Shown: positions 47,773-60,160 of the stretch, piece by piece
Position numbering within the stretch: position 1 is the first letter of the stretch
Layout of the letters: the number at the start of each line of letters is the position of its first letter
From: Lycocorax pyrrhopterus obiensis
Taxonomy: Eukaryota > Chordata > Aves > Passeriformes > Paradisaeidae
Direction: 5' to 3'
Length of the DNA stretch: 64,000 bases
Assembly (NCBI GenBank): GCA_014706295.1
Contig: JACSVZ010000004.1
Coordinates: 3,476,138-3,540,137 of the forward strand
Program-made: the position numbers and the translations under genes
Notes under the pieces: generated by a model
Seen by the model: only the letters and a program-made list of their open reading frames with translations
The model's database searches: none
What the model was told of the DNA's origin: nothing

Positions 47773-50700
47773 TACAAGTGATGTGGCTCTGCAGAGCTCT
47801 CTCAATCCAAGCATTTTCCCCTCTCGGGCAACTGCATTTCCCACTAAATACTATGCTCTGCTTTTCCTGCCCTGCTGGCAGTGCAAATGTGCCAATCTCA
47901 TTCTCGAGCCATGGTTCCTGTTGTGGGATCAAATGTTAGGATTTTAAAAGCTAAAGTTTGATGTGGATGAACAACTGCCTATAAAACGCATTAAGCTCTT
48001 ACCCTGTAATGTATTTAATTTCACACTGGCTGATGGTATTGCCCCTGAATGGATTACGGCAGGGGGCTGCCATTGTCCTACTAAACCACACTGGTTAAAT
48101 AATACCTTGGAGTCTAAAGCTGCTCTGGGAGCATTTCATATTGGCTAACATGTGAAATGAATACCTAGCTTTTCTGTGAGTACTTTGGGTTGGTTTAGAA
48201 AAAAAATTAAATTAAAAAAACAACTACATGTTGAGTTGGTTTACAGTGCAGGAAAATTTTGCACAGTTGTAGGATGGTTCTCCCTCTGTGAAACACAGAC
48301 CAGCAGCTATAAAGGGTCATGGTTCAGAGAAGTGCAGGTGCTTGCCTTGGCTCAGCGGGCTGGGAAGGCTCCTGGAGCAGAGTAGGAGCACATTACTTCT
48401 CAGGAGAGGTCCCCCTAAGCTCATTCCTCATGGGTGTTTGGTGCTTGCAGTGTGTTTATTTAAGCAGTGTCTCCTTGACATTAGTGTCCAAAGGGTCAGA
48501 GACGGGAGTGCTGCTCAGGGCTCAAATATGTTAATGTCTCAGTATCATAGTTGAGGGATATCAGCTTCGTTACTGGGATTTTTTGTTTAATTAATTGTTT
48601 TTAGCTTCAAGAGGTTTTCCCTGCTAAACAATTCTTGCTTAGTCTGCATTCTCTGTCCCTTATGCTGAGGTTAATCAAGAGTTCCTTCACTGGAGTTACA
48701 CCTTCAGTATGCAAAGTCAGGCTCCTGGACTCTACCAATCATTGATGCATGTCCTGCCCTGAATCATATCATTTTGGGAAAGCCTGTGGTTAACTCTATG
48801 AGCAAATGCCTGCCTGTTTCACCCTGCTCCGCATTATGCAAGACAACCTCAAATCAAGGAGTATTTCTCAAGTCCGTGCAATTGCAGGCAAATTCTGTGC
48901 TAAGTAATTTTGAAACTATGTGCTTTATCTGCATACGTATATTTACGTGTATATATAAATATAGGGATGTATAAAATATATATAGAAAGAGAGAGGTCTG
49001 TAACATCCACAAGTATCACTCGTGAATGTGTGGCTAGGGATGCGATTATCTGCAGTGGGCTGAGGCACGAGCCCTTAGCAACTTTGCTTATTGCATTGAT
49101 TAAGAAAAATTAAAAGATCTTTTCTTTCTTTAAAAAGAGAAAGAACTGTGATAAGAAAAGGATAAGGAGGTATTAAAGCCCCACTAGTCTTTTTTTTTTT
49201 TCCCCCCTCCCCAGACTTCAGCAGAGCCAGGAAAGAATGCTGGAAGTCATCAGAGGCATGGCTGGGATAGAGAGTGTTAATTCTTCCATATCTAAGCCTC
49301 TTTGTCCAAATTCCCTTTGTCTCTTGCCCCAGGTCATTAAACACTAATCCCATCACTCTTCCTAATCCTCTGCAGTGGAGCCAGAGTTCAGTTTCCGAAA
49401 CTGTCTTTGTTGCTTTCCTAATAGACAGCTCGCTCTGGATTTTGGTTGGTTCGGTCACATTTAGGGCTTTCCAGCACAGTTCTTTAATGAAGTGCCATTA
49501 ATGAAACTTTTCCTCCTTCATGCAGTGTGCACGGGCATCAATTGGTTTAGCGTTAAGTAGGGTAAGGTGCCTAGTCATCTCAGCAGCCTTTGCAAAATAT
49601 GACTGTCAAAGGCAAAACCTAGGAAACAAAACCATTGAAGAATATAGCCAGTGAAGTACTCATTTAATTACTAAGGATTTACAAAAGAAAATCTGTTCTT
49701 TGTGGCTTACAAAAGACAACAAGCTCAGAAGAGATAGTGAAGGGTTTGGAACCTATTCTCTTTTCTCCCTCCCCCTCTTCCCAACAAATCCTGGAAGAGG
49801 AAATGTGGCTGAGCAAAGGCATCAAAGCCTATTGCAAACTCTTTCCAACCTGCTGCAGGAGCACTAACTTTCTAAGTGGGAGGTGTTCCACTTGCTGCTA
49901 AAATAAACTTTAAGACCTCTCCTACCAGGAGATGTGGCCACATTATCCAAATCAATTGTTCTGTGGCAGAAAATCAAGCATTGGTCCATTCTTCTGTGCT
50001 GAGAATGAAAGCTGCTTCATAACGAAAATGTTTCTGATAATGGGAGATGGTTTGTAGAGTTGTGTCTGGCTGCATGGGTTTCATCTGGTGTGGTGGATGT
50101 CTTGAAGGGAGTACCTCCTGGGCAGAGAATAGATGGCAAAACTTCGCATCTTTCTTATGGCAGTGATGCTGAAAACCCTCTGTATTCAGTTCATTTGCCA
50201 CAAGCATAAGAAGGGAAGCAAGATGCTGGAAACTCCTGAGAAAAGTTGTTTATGTCTGGAGCAGGCCCACCTCTAGTTTTAAACTGCTGCCAAAATGATA
50301 GATTCTGTACAAAGGTTTGAGTATAACCATTACGTCTTTGGAAAGCTTTCTTCTGCAGCCAGGTACAGGAGTTCCTGAGTTAATTGGAGCATCTTTCCAC
50401 TAGGTCTTGAGATCTGGATTTGGAACAACTTCCACGTTCTCAGTGGGATGGCAAGTTAAAAAAAATAAAGACTGAGAGGGTACGAAAACTAGTGAAGCTG
50501 GCAAATCTGCTGGCTGTATATATTCTCTTTGGTAGGTGTTAACATTTTTTCCTGTGATATGAACTATCTAATTACCAGCAAACTTGTGATATGAAATAAA
50601 CCACATCTTATTGTACAGCATGCTTTCCATACGTTCTGTTTTACAATGTTCATGTGATGTATAAATGAGATCCAGGTTTGATTATTAAACAATTTAATTA

Positions 50701-50842
50701 ATCTGTCAAAGTTGATATTACAGTGCCCTGGAACAGAGTGCTCCAAGGGAGGGTATTCCTTTAAAGGCTCTTTTAACAGCTGGTGGGTCTGTGTTTGGTT
50801 TGTCTAAATCCCATTTTTCTCTTTTTCTTTCTTGTTTTTACG
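47773..50842. other. Noncoding DNA, no gene seen
   Basis: Unique DNA, with an AT/TA-rich tract at 48935-48985, a T13-C6 run at 49190-49207 and a small hairpin around 49121-49145. A weak old-repeat-like segment lies at 48685-48725 (CTGGAGTTACACC, then AAAGTCAGGCTCC). A 127-codon open frame at 49075-49458 (minus) has no family features. Confidence 0.5.
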
Positions 50843-50883
50843 TATATATCTATATCTATATCTATATATCTATATCTATATCT
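50843..50883. repeat. (ATATCT)n microsatellite
   Basis: Hexanucleotide units TATATC/TCTATA with one or two phase slips over about 41 bases. Open frames across it encode Tyr/Ile/Ser runs that are artefacts. Confidence 0.95.
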
Positions 50884-53479
50884 GCTGGTTTGGGGGTTCT
50901 TTGCTTTTTTGTTTATGTATTCTTGGATTCTTGGATTTTATTCTGTTTTGTTGCCAAAATATTCTGGCAGGTGACACCCTAACTTGATCTTCTTCAAACA
51001 TTTTGGTGCAATTATGTTGCCTCTGGTTGTAAGCCAGCTCCATAACTTGCTTTACTAAAAAAAGTCTCTCAAATCCCCTGGGAAAATAAATCAGATCCAT
51101 TTACAAAGTGAATAAATCACAACAAAATGATTCATTTGCAAATGAAACCACAGCATTCTCTGGAGATAAAGAAAAACAACTGCATTTTGCCACTTCATCA
51201 CGGTTTCTTCCCCCCCTCAAATTCCAATGTGCATCTACTGTTGGCAATAAAAGTTACACTTGCATGTTGTTAAAATTCGTTCATATGCTTCAGCAATTCT
51301 ACTTTCCCTGTAATTGACTTGCCAAGTCTCTTACTTCAGGGAATTGGAACAGCTTTTACATGTGATGAGGAAAAATTTCCTGTACAAGTCACTTCAAAAA
51401 ACAATAATAATAATAAAAAAATCCAGAACGTATCCTGGTGTTGTTTATAACCAGCGCTGGAGCAGCACACCCACAGCAGCATCACCAGCTGAGTGCCAGC
51501 TGTCTGCTAGTCTCTGACCCTTTAAACTTAGTCCTCACTCAAGTTGATCTGCTAATAGTGAATTAGCTCCCCATGGCTACATCCTGGCAGAGCTTTTCAT
51601 TTAATCCTTCCCTTCCCTTCCATTTCCCAACTACTGACTTTTTTTTCCACACATCTTCTCTCTCTGCTTTCACCAGCTGCAGCTGAGATGTAAGAGGAGT
51701 TTTGGATGGGTCCATGCAACTTCTGGGGGATGTCTTCTGCAGGCCATGGCCCCTAATAACTTGATAATCATGAAAAAATCATGTTGGAGATGGACATGAA
51801 AGCACCGAGTACTGGTTAGTGGTGAGCTCTCTTTGAACCAGCTGTGATGCTAAACGTAATAGTCACCAGTCTAACCAGTTGTGGATGTCTAGGCTGAGGC
51901 TGGATGCCTTTCATCAGCACAGGCTGGAAGGAAGCTTGCCTGGCTTGTGTGGCTGCCACTTTGGGACCAGTTTCATGCCCACTTGCACGAGCGGCAGAAT
52001 CCCCTTGGGTTCTGCCCAGCTGAGCCAGGCAATCAGCTGTGGGGGGTAAAGAATGGATCTCATCATTGATTAATATCACTTTGTTGATACAGCCATGAAT
52101 GAAACATCTGTTCGTTTCCTTGGCTGGGATTGATTTTCCCTCCCTGCCGTCTATAGGAGCCCATGCAGGGCTCCATGCACGTGGAATTTTCTCATGAAGC
52201 CCTTTGACATAATTTCAACAAAAGGACATGAAGAATTTCCTTTCCTTTGCTAGCGGTGGCATTCAGAGAGAAAGAGAACCCCTGGAAAATGTAAAAGCTT
52301 TTGTAAAAACATGAGAAAAGCATTTAAAGCCTTTTCAAAGAAAGAAAACGTCAATGTAAAGCCTCCCATAGTTGTCTGCCCGTGCGGTCTCTCTTGATTT
52401 GAAGAGATTTTAACCTTCCAGGGGAGGGAGGCAGAACTGAGGGTTTTGTTGGGTTTTATTGTTCTGCTGGTTTGTTTTGAGTTTTGTGATATCTTCTTTT
52501 TCATCAACACATGCATGAGCTGTGATTATACTTGAACATTTATTCAGCCCTTCAGAAGCATCACTATTCAAGCATAAAAATACTCACTCGTGTGTGTTGC
52601 TATGGCCAATAATTTCTCTGATGCTTGGCAGGAGTTTACACTTTGATACTATGTAGTGATTTTCATTGAAAGACTTCACTGATGAGTTACCAACCCAGTA
52701 TCTTCTGGATGGACTGCACAGCTGTGTAGATCAGTCCCTCTTTCCCACTCCACCCCCAGCTCCCCTTTAGCTTCCCAGGCAGTGTTACCAATGGTGGAAA
52801 TCAAAGCACCTCAGAAAGGAGCCACAAAGGTAATGGTCTCCAAAGAGAGCTTCAGACAAGGGAAAGGGAGGTGTGAAACAGAGTGGTGAAGGAGGAGAGC
52901 TGTGAGAGACTCCTTTCACCAGAAACAAGGAGACTGTGGGGAGAAGGTACAGAAATGCATAGAAAGGATATGCAGCTTTCCACCATTTGTGTGTTTATGC
53001 TTAGATACTCTGCCTCTCTGATGGTACTGTCCCTGGCCTCACTGGCACTTTGAAAGCCTTGAAAAAGAAATGCCCTTTAAAAAAGAGAGTTGATAAAAGA
53101 AACCCAGCTCTTCAATTGACACCTCCTTCCTAAGCAGCAGCACTAGAGCTGTGGCAATTCCTATGTTGTTTGCTTGGGAAGCTGAACAGAAAAGGCACAA
53201 GAAGGTTCGTTTAATTGAAAAGAAGAGAGAGAAAACTATTCAAATCCAAATATGCTGGAGCATCCAAAATATATTCAAGGTCTCCTCTTTCCCTCTCTCA
53301 TTCTGTTTTCTCCCAGAGTAAATATCTTGGTGCGAATTTTTATGAGAAAAATAAAACCAAGCATTTTCAGTCCTTGTTTAGGAGAGGGGAGAAGCAGAAA
53401 TTCTTAATAAATTTTTCAAAGTGACACGTCGGCTTTATCACAGTGTTCTTCCTCTGTTCTTGTCATCTTTCCTTTGTAG
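50884..53479. other. Noncoding DNA, no gene seen
   Basis: Unique sequence. A long pyrimidine tract ending in CAG near 51640-51676 looks like a splice acceptor but has no matching exon. Other open frames are below 90 codons and featureless. Confidence 0.5.
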
Positions 53480-53614
53480 CAAAATCCTCCCTGCCTCCAT
53501 GCAAAACCAGGAAATATGCTCCAGTGCCCACCCAGCAACACTAGGCACCAGGTCTGAGGAGTTTCTGTTTGTTGGAAGGTCCCAGAGGGATCTGCCTAGG
53601 TCTAGCTTGGAGAA
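53480..53614 (+). other. Exon-shaped interval with strong splice-site context
   Basis: A pyrimidine-rich tract (about 53443-53476) ends in TTTGTAG at 53479. 135 bases later GAA|GTGAGTA gives a strong 5' splice-site match at 53615. One plus-strand frame stays open through the whole interval (it lies inside the open frame 53421-53618), and 135 is a multiple of three. The encoded 45 residues resemble no family I know. It could be an exon of a long noncoding RNA or a chance pairing of decoy sites. Confidence 0.2.
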
Positions 53615-55132
53615 GTGAGTACTGGTGGCTTTGTCCAGGAGGATAGTACAAGTGAGAGAGGGAGGGAAGGACACATGGTTTTCTGAGCACTCTTCTATTG
53701 GTGTCAGAGTCCAGCAGTTCAAGGAGTTGGGTTTCCTGGTGTCCTGCCTGTCCTCCCAAGCATATAATTTTTCCTGTAGAAACTCCCACTTGTGAACAAA
53801 CTTTTCCCTGCGAATATGTTTGTAGAGGTATGTAGGTGAAATTCATTGGCCTCAGTTTCAGAAGAAGTCATATTCCATGACCTAATGGCCTTGGATGTCT
53901 GTTCAAAATTCCAGATTTAAAATTGTCCTTGTGAAAAGAAGTGCCAAAGTCTAAAATTATCCTTTGAGAAAGGCTCATACAAAGATTTCTCTTTCAGCGG
54001 GGTTTGCACATCAGGTTTCTGCTGCTCAAAGGATTCGCAGTGCAGTAAGTCAGCTTTGATGATGGAAATATTACCCTCTTGCCTGGATTTTATTTTATGT
54101 TTGTTTTCCCTTCTGCCTCTAGTAGTCTCCAGCACCGCTCCTGAGAAAGGCTAATTACCCATCCGTACCCTGCCGGAGAAACGGCAGCGATACCGCAGCC
54201 CTGCTGCCAGTGGGGCAGGGGTAAGGGCTGGCTGCGCCTGCCAGAGCAGAGCTTTCCAAGAGAAACACTCAGACAACACAGCTCTTGAGTGCCTCGGCCA
54301 TAAATCTTCTCTGGGCATCCTGCCTGCTTTATGGACTCTGCCATTTTCTCTCAGACAATTCAGAGCCTGCCCTATTGCCTCTTGCAGAGGCAGAAAGAGC
54401 ACAGCTTGCTCTGGAGAGAAGAAGATTTAAGTTTTCTATAATATTGGGATGAAATTACCAGAAGAGTTGATAGCATGTGATTCTTTTAAGCTAGCAAGAG
54501 AGTGGTGACAGTCTTCTGCTCTCTGCAAGGTTAGTAGAAAGGAGAAGGCAATGAGATCTTAGTCTATATCTGTTAAGGGAAGGAATAGAAATAATCAGCT
54601 TAATATGCAGTAAAGGAGATTTAGATGAGATATTACAGAACTTCATCATACCAAAAACAGTTAAGCACTGGAGCAGAATATTCGGTAACTATGTGGAATC
54701 ACTGCTGTAGGAGACACATCTGTAAAGGTTGGGTTTAAGGAAACATAATCCTGTCTCCAACAGATGGTGTGGATGATTCCTCAGGGACAACACTCATCTC
54801 AATTTCATATGGTTCACTACAGAGAGCTTTCCCACTATAAAGAGGCTAATATCTGATTCCTGAGTTCAAAAAAGAACATAAGAAAAGCCATACGGGTTCA
54901 AAACTAAAAATCTAACCCAGTGTCTCATCTGCTATGGGGACCCACAACATCTGGAAGGAATGTAAGAGCAAGAGCGTCATACAGGGATACTTCCCCCAAA
55001 CTGTCTCCCACTTGGTAAATTTTGGAACTCAGGGATGTGACTTCTCTTGCCAGAGGTGTTGTGTTTGTAAGATCAGTGTAAATAGCTCACCTGTTTGGTT
55101 TTTCTGTCAGATTTTTGCATTAGTTCTTTGAC
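53615..55132. other. Noncoding DNA, no gene seen
   Basis: Unique sequence, with GC-richer DNA and some CpGs at 54120-54310 but short of a CpG island. Overlapping minus-strand open frames of 83-101 codons are featureless. Confidence 0.5.
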
Positions 55133-55296
55133 TCAGAAAAAAGAAAGTGGTCATGAGAAGGTGGAAGAGGAAGGAGTGTAACAGGAGGAAAAAAGAGAAA
55201 CTGGGCAAAGAGTGAAAGAGGGGAGCAGAAGGAAAGAGGAAGGAAGAAAGTGAGAAATGGAAGAAAGGATTGAATAGGAAGAAGAAAGGTTGAGAA
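55133..55296 (+). repeat. Purine-rich tract
   Basis: Positions 55141-55290 are about 87% A+G (131 of 150), built from irregular GAAA, GGAAG and AGGA units without a fixed period. Such tracts can form triplex DNA and evolve quickly. Minus-strand open frames here are Phe/Leu/Ser-rich artefacts. Confidence 0.85.
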
Positions 55297-57197
55297 TACC
55301 TTACCACTAAGGAAAGCAGGGGAACAGACAGTAGCATTAGGTGTGACATCAGTGACTGAGGCCAAGCCAAGCCAAATGCGACAACTGCGACACTGTTGCT
55401 CTCCACAGCTTAGATGCCACGTTTGGGAGCTGAATCAAATGAAGCCCATGCGTCATTAGGGTATTTGCCAGCCCAGAGAGTGAAACATCTGGACAGCAAA
55501 CCCCTCCTTTTATTGCCAAGCCTCTGCTTGCCCTGAAGACCCAGTCCTTCCCTGGGGCTGGAGGGGCTGAGAGTGGGCTGCTCTGCTGGAGGGGCTGAGG
55601 AGAAGCTGGATCTGATGCCAGCAGGTCTCCAGGGCTGGTGGAAAAGGCACCTGGAGAATCCAACAGTGAGGAAGTGGTGAAGGTCTACCACATCCAGACT
55701 TACGTTGAAAAATGAATGTATTGGTGTCTTGTGAACTTCTCTTTTTCATGGCTGGTTTAGCTGGGAAGGTGGTGATGTCTTGGGAGAAGGGGCATCTGAA
55801 ACCAAATAGCTGTTAGAAGTTTCTTTGGTTTGTAGTACTTTTGGTCTGAAAAGGTTGATTTATTGAGTGTGGTTGCAGGAGGAAAGTGTTGGGAGACAGT
55901 ATTGATTGGTCTTTGTTGGTACTTTGTTTTTCACAAAAGATGCCTGGCATTCCTGGATTTACCCTGTCCTGACAGGAACATATTTGAAACCAAAAAAATT
56001 TTGGTTTTTCTTTACCCTCCTGTTCTTCCCCACTTCTGGCAGGCTGCAGTACCCCTGAACTCTGTTGTTGACTTTGCACATGTTCTTGTTGGGAGGTTTA
56101 TGGATGGTTAATTATCTGAATTAAGTTACTGCCTGTGACTGTAGTTCTGTTCCACGGGCAAGCATAGCCAGTGCTACACTGAAGCTTGCAGCTTTACACT
56201 ATTAGTGGAACTCTGTTGTTTTCCTCTTTGCTGCATGTCTGGATTTGTCTTCTTAAGCTTGGGAGTGGGAGAGGCTTTCAGATTTCCTTCAGTCATCATG
56301 AGACAGCACTACTCATGTTCAAGCTGGTGACGTTACCAGTGGCAATCTGCACTAAAAGAAAATCTGAAACTAAGCTGTCACTTTGGTTAAAATATCTTTC
56401 TTAAAAAAAAAAAAGAAAGAAAATGGAATCCCTCTGTGTCAGGAGAGGAGGGGGAAGCTAAAAGAGTCACACGCTAGTAGTATATAACATCCAGAAATTA
56501 CATTCATTGAGTGCTTCCACTATCCCATCTTTTTCTGATTTTGTGAATATCATGTGTAGAACAGCATCATGTGGTTGCTAATTATGACAACCAAAGTGCA
56601 ATTTTGTAATAAGGCTAGCAGATGTTTGCAGTGCTAAATATTCAGATCAAACCCAGCTCTTTTTGCCCAGCACACATCCAGTCCAGATCACGTAGAGTGT
56701 CTGAATTATTTTTTAAATTTGTTGTTCTCTATAAATTCCCTCTAGCTCACCTTTTAAGCTATTTGTGATCTGTAAGATCAGGTTGCAGAAAATTACAATA
56801 TTCCCTTTGCTCGTAATTAGGTTCTCATTTTCTCTCCATCAGGCAAAGAGAAATTTTGCCACTAATTGTGGCAGGACAGGACCAGCCCCTCCATTTTGCT
56901 TTTGTAAGGATTTTAAAGGCCATGTGAACATACGAAAAGTTGGTGTTGACCAAAATGTCTGTGATGAACTGAAAGACAGTCATTTGCACTCATGTGAGAA
57001 GAGCTCTGTTAAGAGCCATCAATCCCACTTGTGACAGCATATTGACACTTGCTGGTCTTTAGGATTCATTTCTTAAAATGCTAATGCAGACAAGTTCCTG
57101 TCTGTTGTGGGAAAATATGGGGGAGCTTTGTTAGATGAGACACTCAAGTGCAAATAAATGTTTCCTGTAAGAAAGCATTTGGCTCAAATCTTCCCTC
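55297..57197. other. Noncoding DNA, no gene seen
   Basis: GC-richer at 55370-55700, AT-rich after 56500. Several minus-strand open frames of 79-104 codons at 55349-55749 overlap each other in different frames and have no domain. An A-rich run lies at 56403-56423. Confidence 0.5.
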
Positions 57198-57213
57198 TTT
57201 TTTTTTTTTTTTT
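57198..57213. repeat. T16 homopolymer
   Basis: Sixteen consecutive T. No retroposon body is recognised on either flank. Confidence 0.85.
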
Positions 57214-59299
57214 AATCTCCTAAATTGTTTCCCCATGTCCTTAGTGACACCCTTAGGAAAAAAAATTAAAAATTAACATCATCAAAAATAAAAGTCAACT
57301 GGGCACATGCCAGAGATAATTGGAGATTTATAATATGCCCTATATAACTTGTGAGCACTGAAATAATATACGTGAGTGATGGGCTGAAACTTCATGGCAT
57401 GAAGGATGCCTTTCTGGATAATTTACATCTTGGGGGGTAGTATCTTAAAATCAGAGGTCTTGTCTTCACTCCATGCACATTAAGAACCACATGGTGCTTT
57501 TCATAAGAGCCTGGGCTTGCCCCAGCTAAAATTTTTTCCCTGCTCTTTAGTCTTGCAGCCTGTGCTGCGCTCCGACCATCTGGTCACCATTCTGCAACCC
57601 CAGCCATGGCTGTGCTTAATGGCAAAATGATTTCTGTCTGTATACAGTTGGTAGAGTGTTTTGCATACTGCATATGCTCAAGGTATTGCATATGAAAGGC
57701 ATTATGTAAGATTACAGGGAAAGAAAAATACTCTCTTAAAAATTGGCAGTAATTGCCCAGAGTGCTCTTGTGACACCATTTGATGATGGAGGACCTTAAC
57801 CACTGCTCTGAAATAGTCCGGTTTTTAACTTGTATTTTAAATTTATCCACTGTGAAATTCTCTGCTTTTTGTTGTCCTTATTATTGGCATCTCAATTGGA
57901 CCTCCTAGAGGCCAGACCTGGGTGGCTGGTCATCTAAAGATGACTCAAAATGGACAAAAGAGAGGAGTCTGGGGACATGCCCAGGCTTTTACATCCCACA
58001 CGAGCATCACTCAGCGTGCAGCCCACATTTCCCTGCTCCCAGCCTCATGCTCCTGGCTTGACAGAGGTGCCCGCAGCTCAAGCTCACACGGGTACAGTGG
58101 AACTCAATGCAGCTGACATGATGGGTTTTAACAAAACCAATCATCTGTCCTTGATGTTAGTGTGTCCATTCCACTCCTGCTCCTTTTGGGTTGTAATCAA
58201 AACCCTAAAGCTTGGTTTGGCTGCTTAACATGAGCAGTAGGTGAGGCTGGAGGTGGCACAAACTTTCAGGGATTTCCCATTAGCGTTAAACAAGGCTGCA
58301 GGTGACCCAAGTTTTCGGGGACATCTGTACCATGTCAATGGTTCTATAGACCCACGGGGACCTGTGTCCTGTGGGAGTGGGCACTGGAGGCCTAACCAGG
58401 GCATCACCGATGGCTCAGGCTGGAGTTACTCAAGCTGACTCTTGCCGTGGTTTTTGGCACCTGCCAGTGTCTCCCCATGCAACATAAGCGCTGCTCCAAA
58501 TACGACGTACCTGTGGTCACCCTTTACAAGACTCCCTGTGTCAAGGCTTGTGTTGCTGAAGGCGTTTGTTTCTTAGGGTGTAAACACACTGTAAGAGTGT
58601 TTCCCAGTGGCCTGGGCACCCACACAGCTTGGTTCCAGACGCAGCTGTAGCCGTGCAGCGTGAGTACGGGGCCGGGGAATTCAGCCAAAACACGGGCAAA
58701 ACCTGTAACTGTTCTGGCGACAATTTGGCCTGAGAAACACAGGCTGCAGCACTGGGACACAGAGCTCTGGGATGCTAGGGAGGCATTGCTGGGCTTTTTT
58801 AGGCTCTGCTAAAGGGATGTATGTTACCAACGTTCCTGAAGGAACACACGAAGTGCGTGCCCAAGTGACCATCTGGGGCCCCATTTATTCACATCCCGAT
58901 TTAACCTTATTCCTGATTTTTGAGGCAGGGTTGTTTCAGTGGTGACTCCCTTCCCTTCCACACGCACCTTCGGGCTGAAACAAGGAATGTTCCGTCAGCT
59001 TTGCAGGGTTCCAGAGTCACGCATCGTTTCAATCTAAAAATAAATCCCAAACGTGGTATACTGGTTTTGAAGACAAGTTGAACTGTGCTTTCCATGCAGA
59101 AATGATGTTGCATTATATTTTCATCTTGGGCACGAAGCCAGCATTAACTGCTCACCAATATAATTATGAGCAAAAATACTGTGGGGCTGGACCGTGCGAG
59201 GCTGTGGGGTCTGCAGTGGAGCTGGGCAAACTCCACCACCCAAAATTGTCTTTCTGTGCATGTGAAAAACTTAGGAATACACACATTTAAGCAAGCTTA
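57214..59299. other. Noncoding DNA, no gene seen
   Basis: AT-rich to 57900, then a GC-richer stretch (57950-58900) with scattered CpGs but no CpG island. Open frames of 60-92 codons on both strands overlap and show no domain. No repeat family was recognised. Confidence 0.5.
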
Positions 59300-60160
59300 C
59301 TCAGAATCAGGTTTTTAACATAACTACAGTAACTTTTAAATCTTTTTTGACTACTGAAAGGGGTAAAAAGTGCTTTAAATTTACTAAAACCGCAAGATGA
59401 CTATGGGTTGTAAAGGAGGTCTTTCAACAGCTTCTACTTAAACACCGAGGAGCCATGCTGGACCCGCTCTTCCTAAGTCCTTGCAGATATCAGTGAGTAG
59501 CCCTGCCTTAAAAAAAAAAGGAAAAAAAATTCAATAATGGCACAATTTCACCCGGAATCGTTTGTTCTGTTGGTGAAAGTCACAGAGAAAAGTCCTAAAA
59601 TTATACAATTATAATAATAAATCAATTCAGCATGTCATTTCTGCTTTTCTACATTAATAAATTAACCATGTAACATTGTTCAAAATTATGTCAGTTACGC
59701 ATATAATAATCTTTTAAATTAATGAAGTGATGAAGCAGTTTGATGACACCCATGATTTACAGGGCTGCTTTTAGCTAATGTTAAAAGCCTTTCATTTAAT
59801 AAATTGTCCCCTTGAGAAATTACCAAAAATTAATATTTTCTATGCTAAATGTTCCAAGGTTTACACTTTTTCACTATATTAGCAAATGGCAAGGGAGAAG
59901 CATTTTTCAAAATATATCTTCTTTTACATATATTTAATTGAAATTAATTAGTATATTACTTTAAAAGGAAATGATCACAGGGAAAGGTGTGGGATCATTT
60001 ATGAGAGTTTCTTATGGCAATAAAACAGCATTTAAACAATGGAATTAATCATGTCCTTAAAAATTTTTATGATAGATTAGGAATCATTCCAAGCTTTTTG
60101 ATTAAATAGAAGGACATTCCATACAGACTGGACCAAAAAAAAAAAAAAAATCCAGCTATT
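59300..60160. promoter_or_regulatory. Candidate long conserved noncoding element
   Basis: About 860 bases of AT-rich, unique DNA without repeat signature or open frame over 60 codons. Roughly eighteen separate ATTA/TAAT loci lie between 59530 and 60180. Mixed-composition motifs include GTGATGAAGCAGTTTGATGA (59728-59747), GGAATTAATCATG and TTAATTGAAATTAATTAG. Sustained homeodomain-core density with intervening non-simple sequence is the texture of deeply conserved developmental enhancers. An A16 run (60135-60150) marks its right edge. Conservation itself is not visible here. Confidence 0.4.

Noticed and set aside
48685..48725. Further copy of the fold-back repeat seen at 47036
   Set aside because: Only a CTGGAGTTACACC-like block and a weak AAAGTCAGG block match; too little to call.
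51640..51690. Splice acceptor with a long pyrimidine tract ending in CACCAG
   Set aside because: The nearest donor-like GTAAGA would leave an exon of only about 14 bases, with no supporting frame.
54110..54310. CpG island
   Set aside because: Some CpGs are present, but the stretch is short and CpG-depleted overall compared with an avian promoter island.
60135..60150. A16 run as a retroposon poly(A) tail
   Set aside because: No LINE, SINE or transcript-like body lies upstream; the flank looks like the enhancer-like block.
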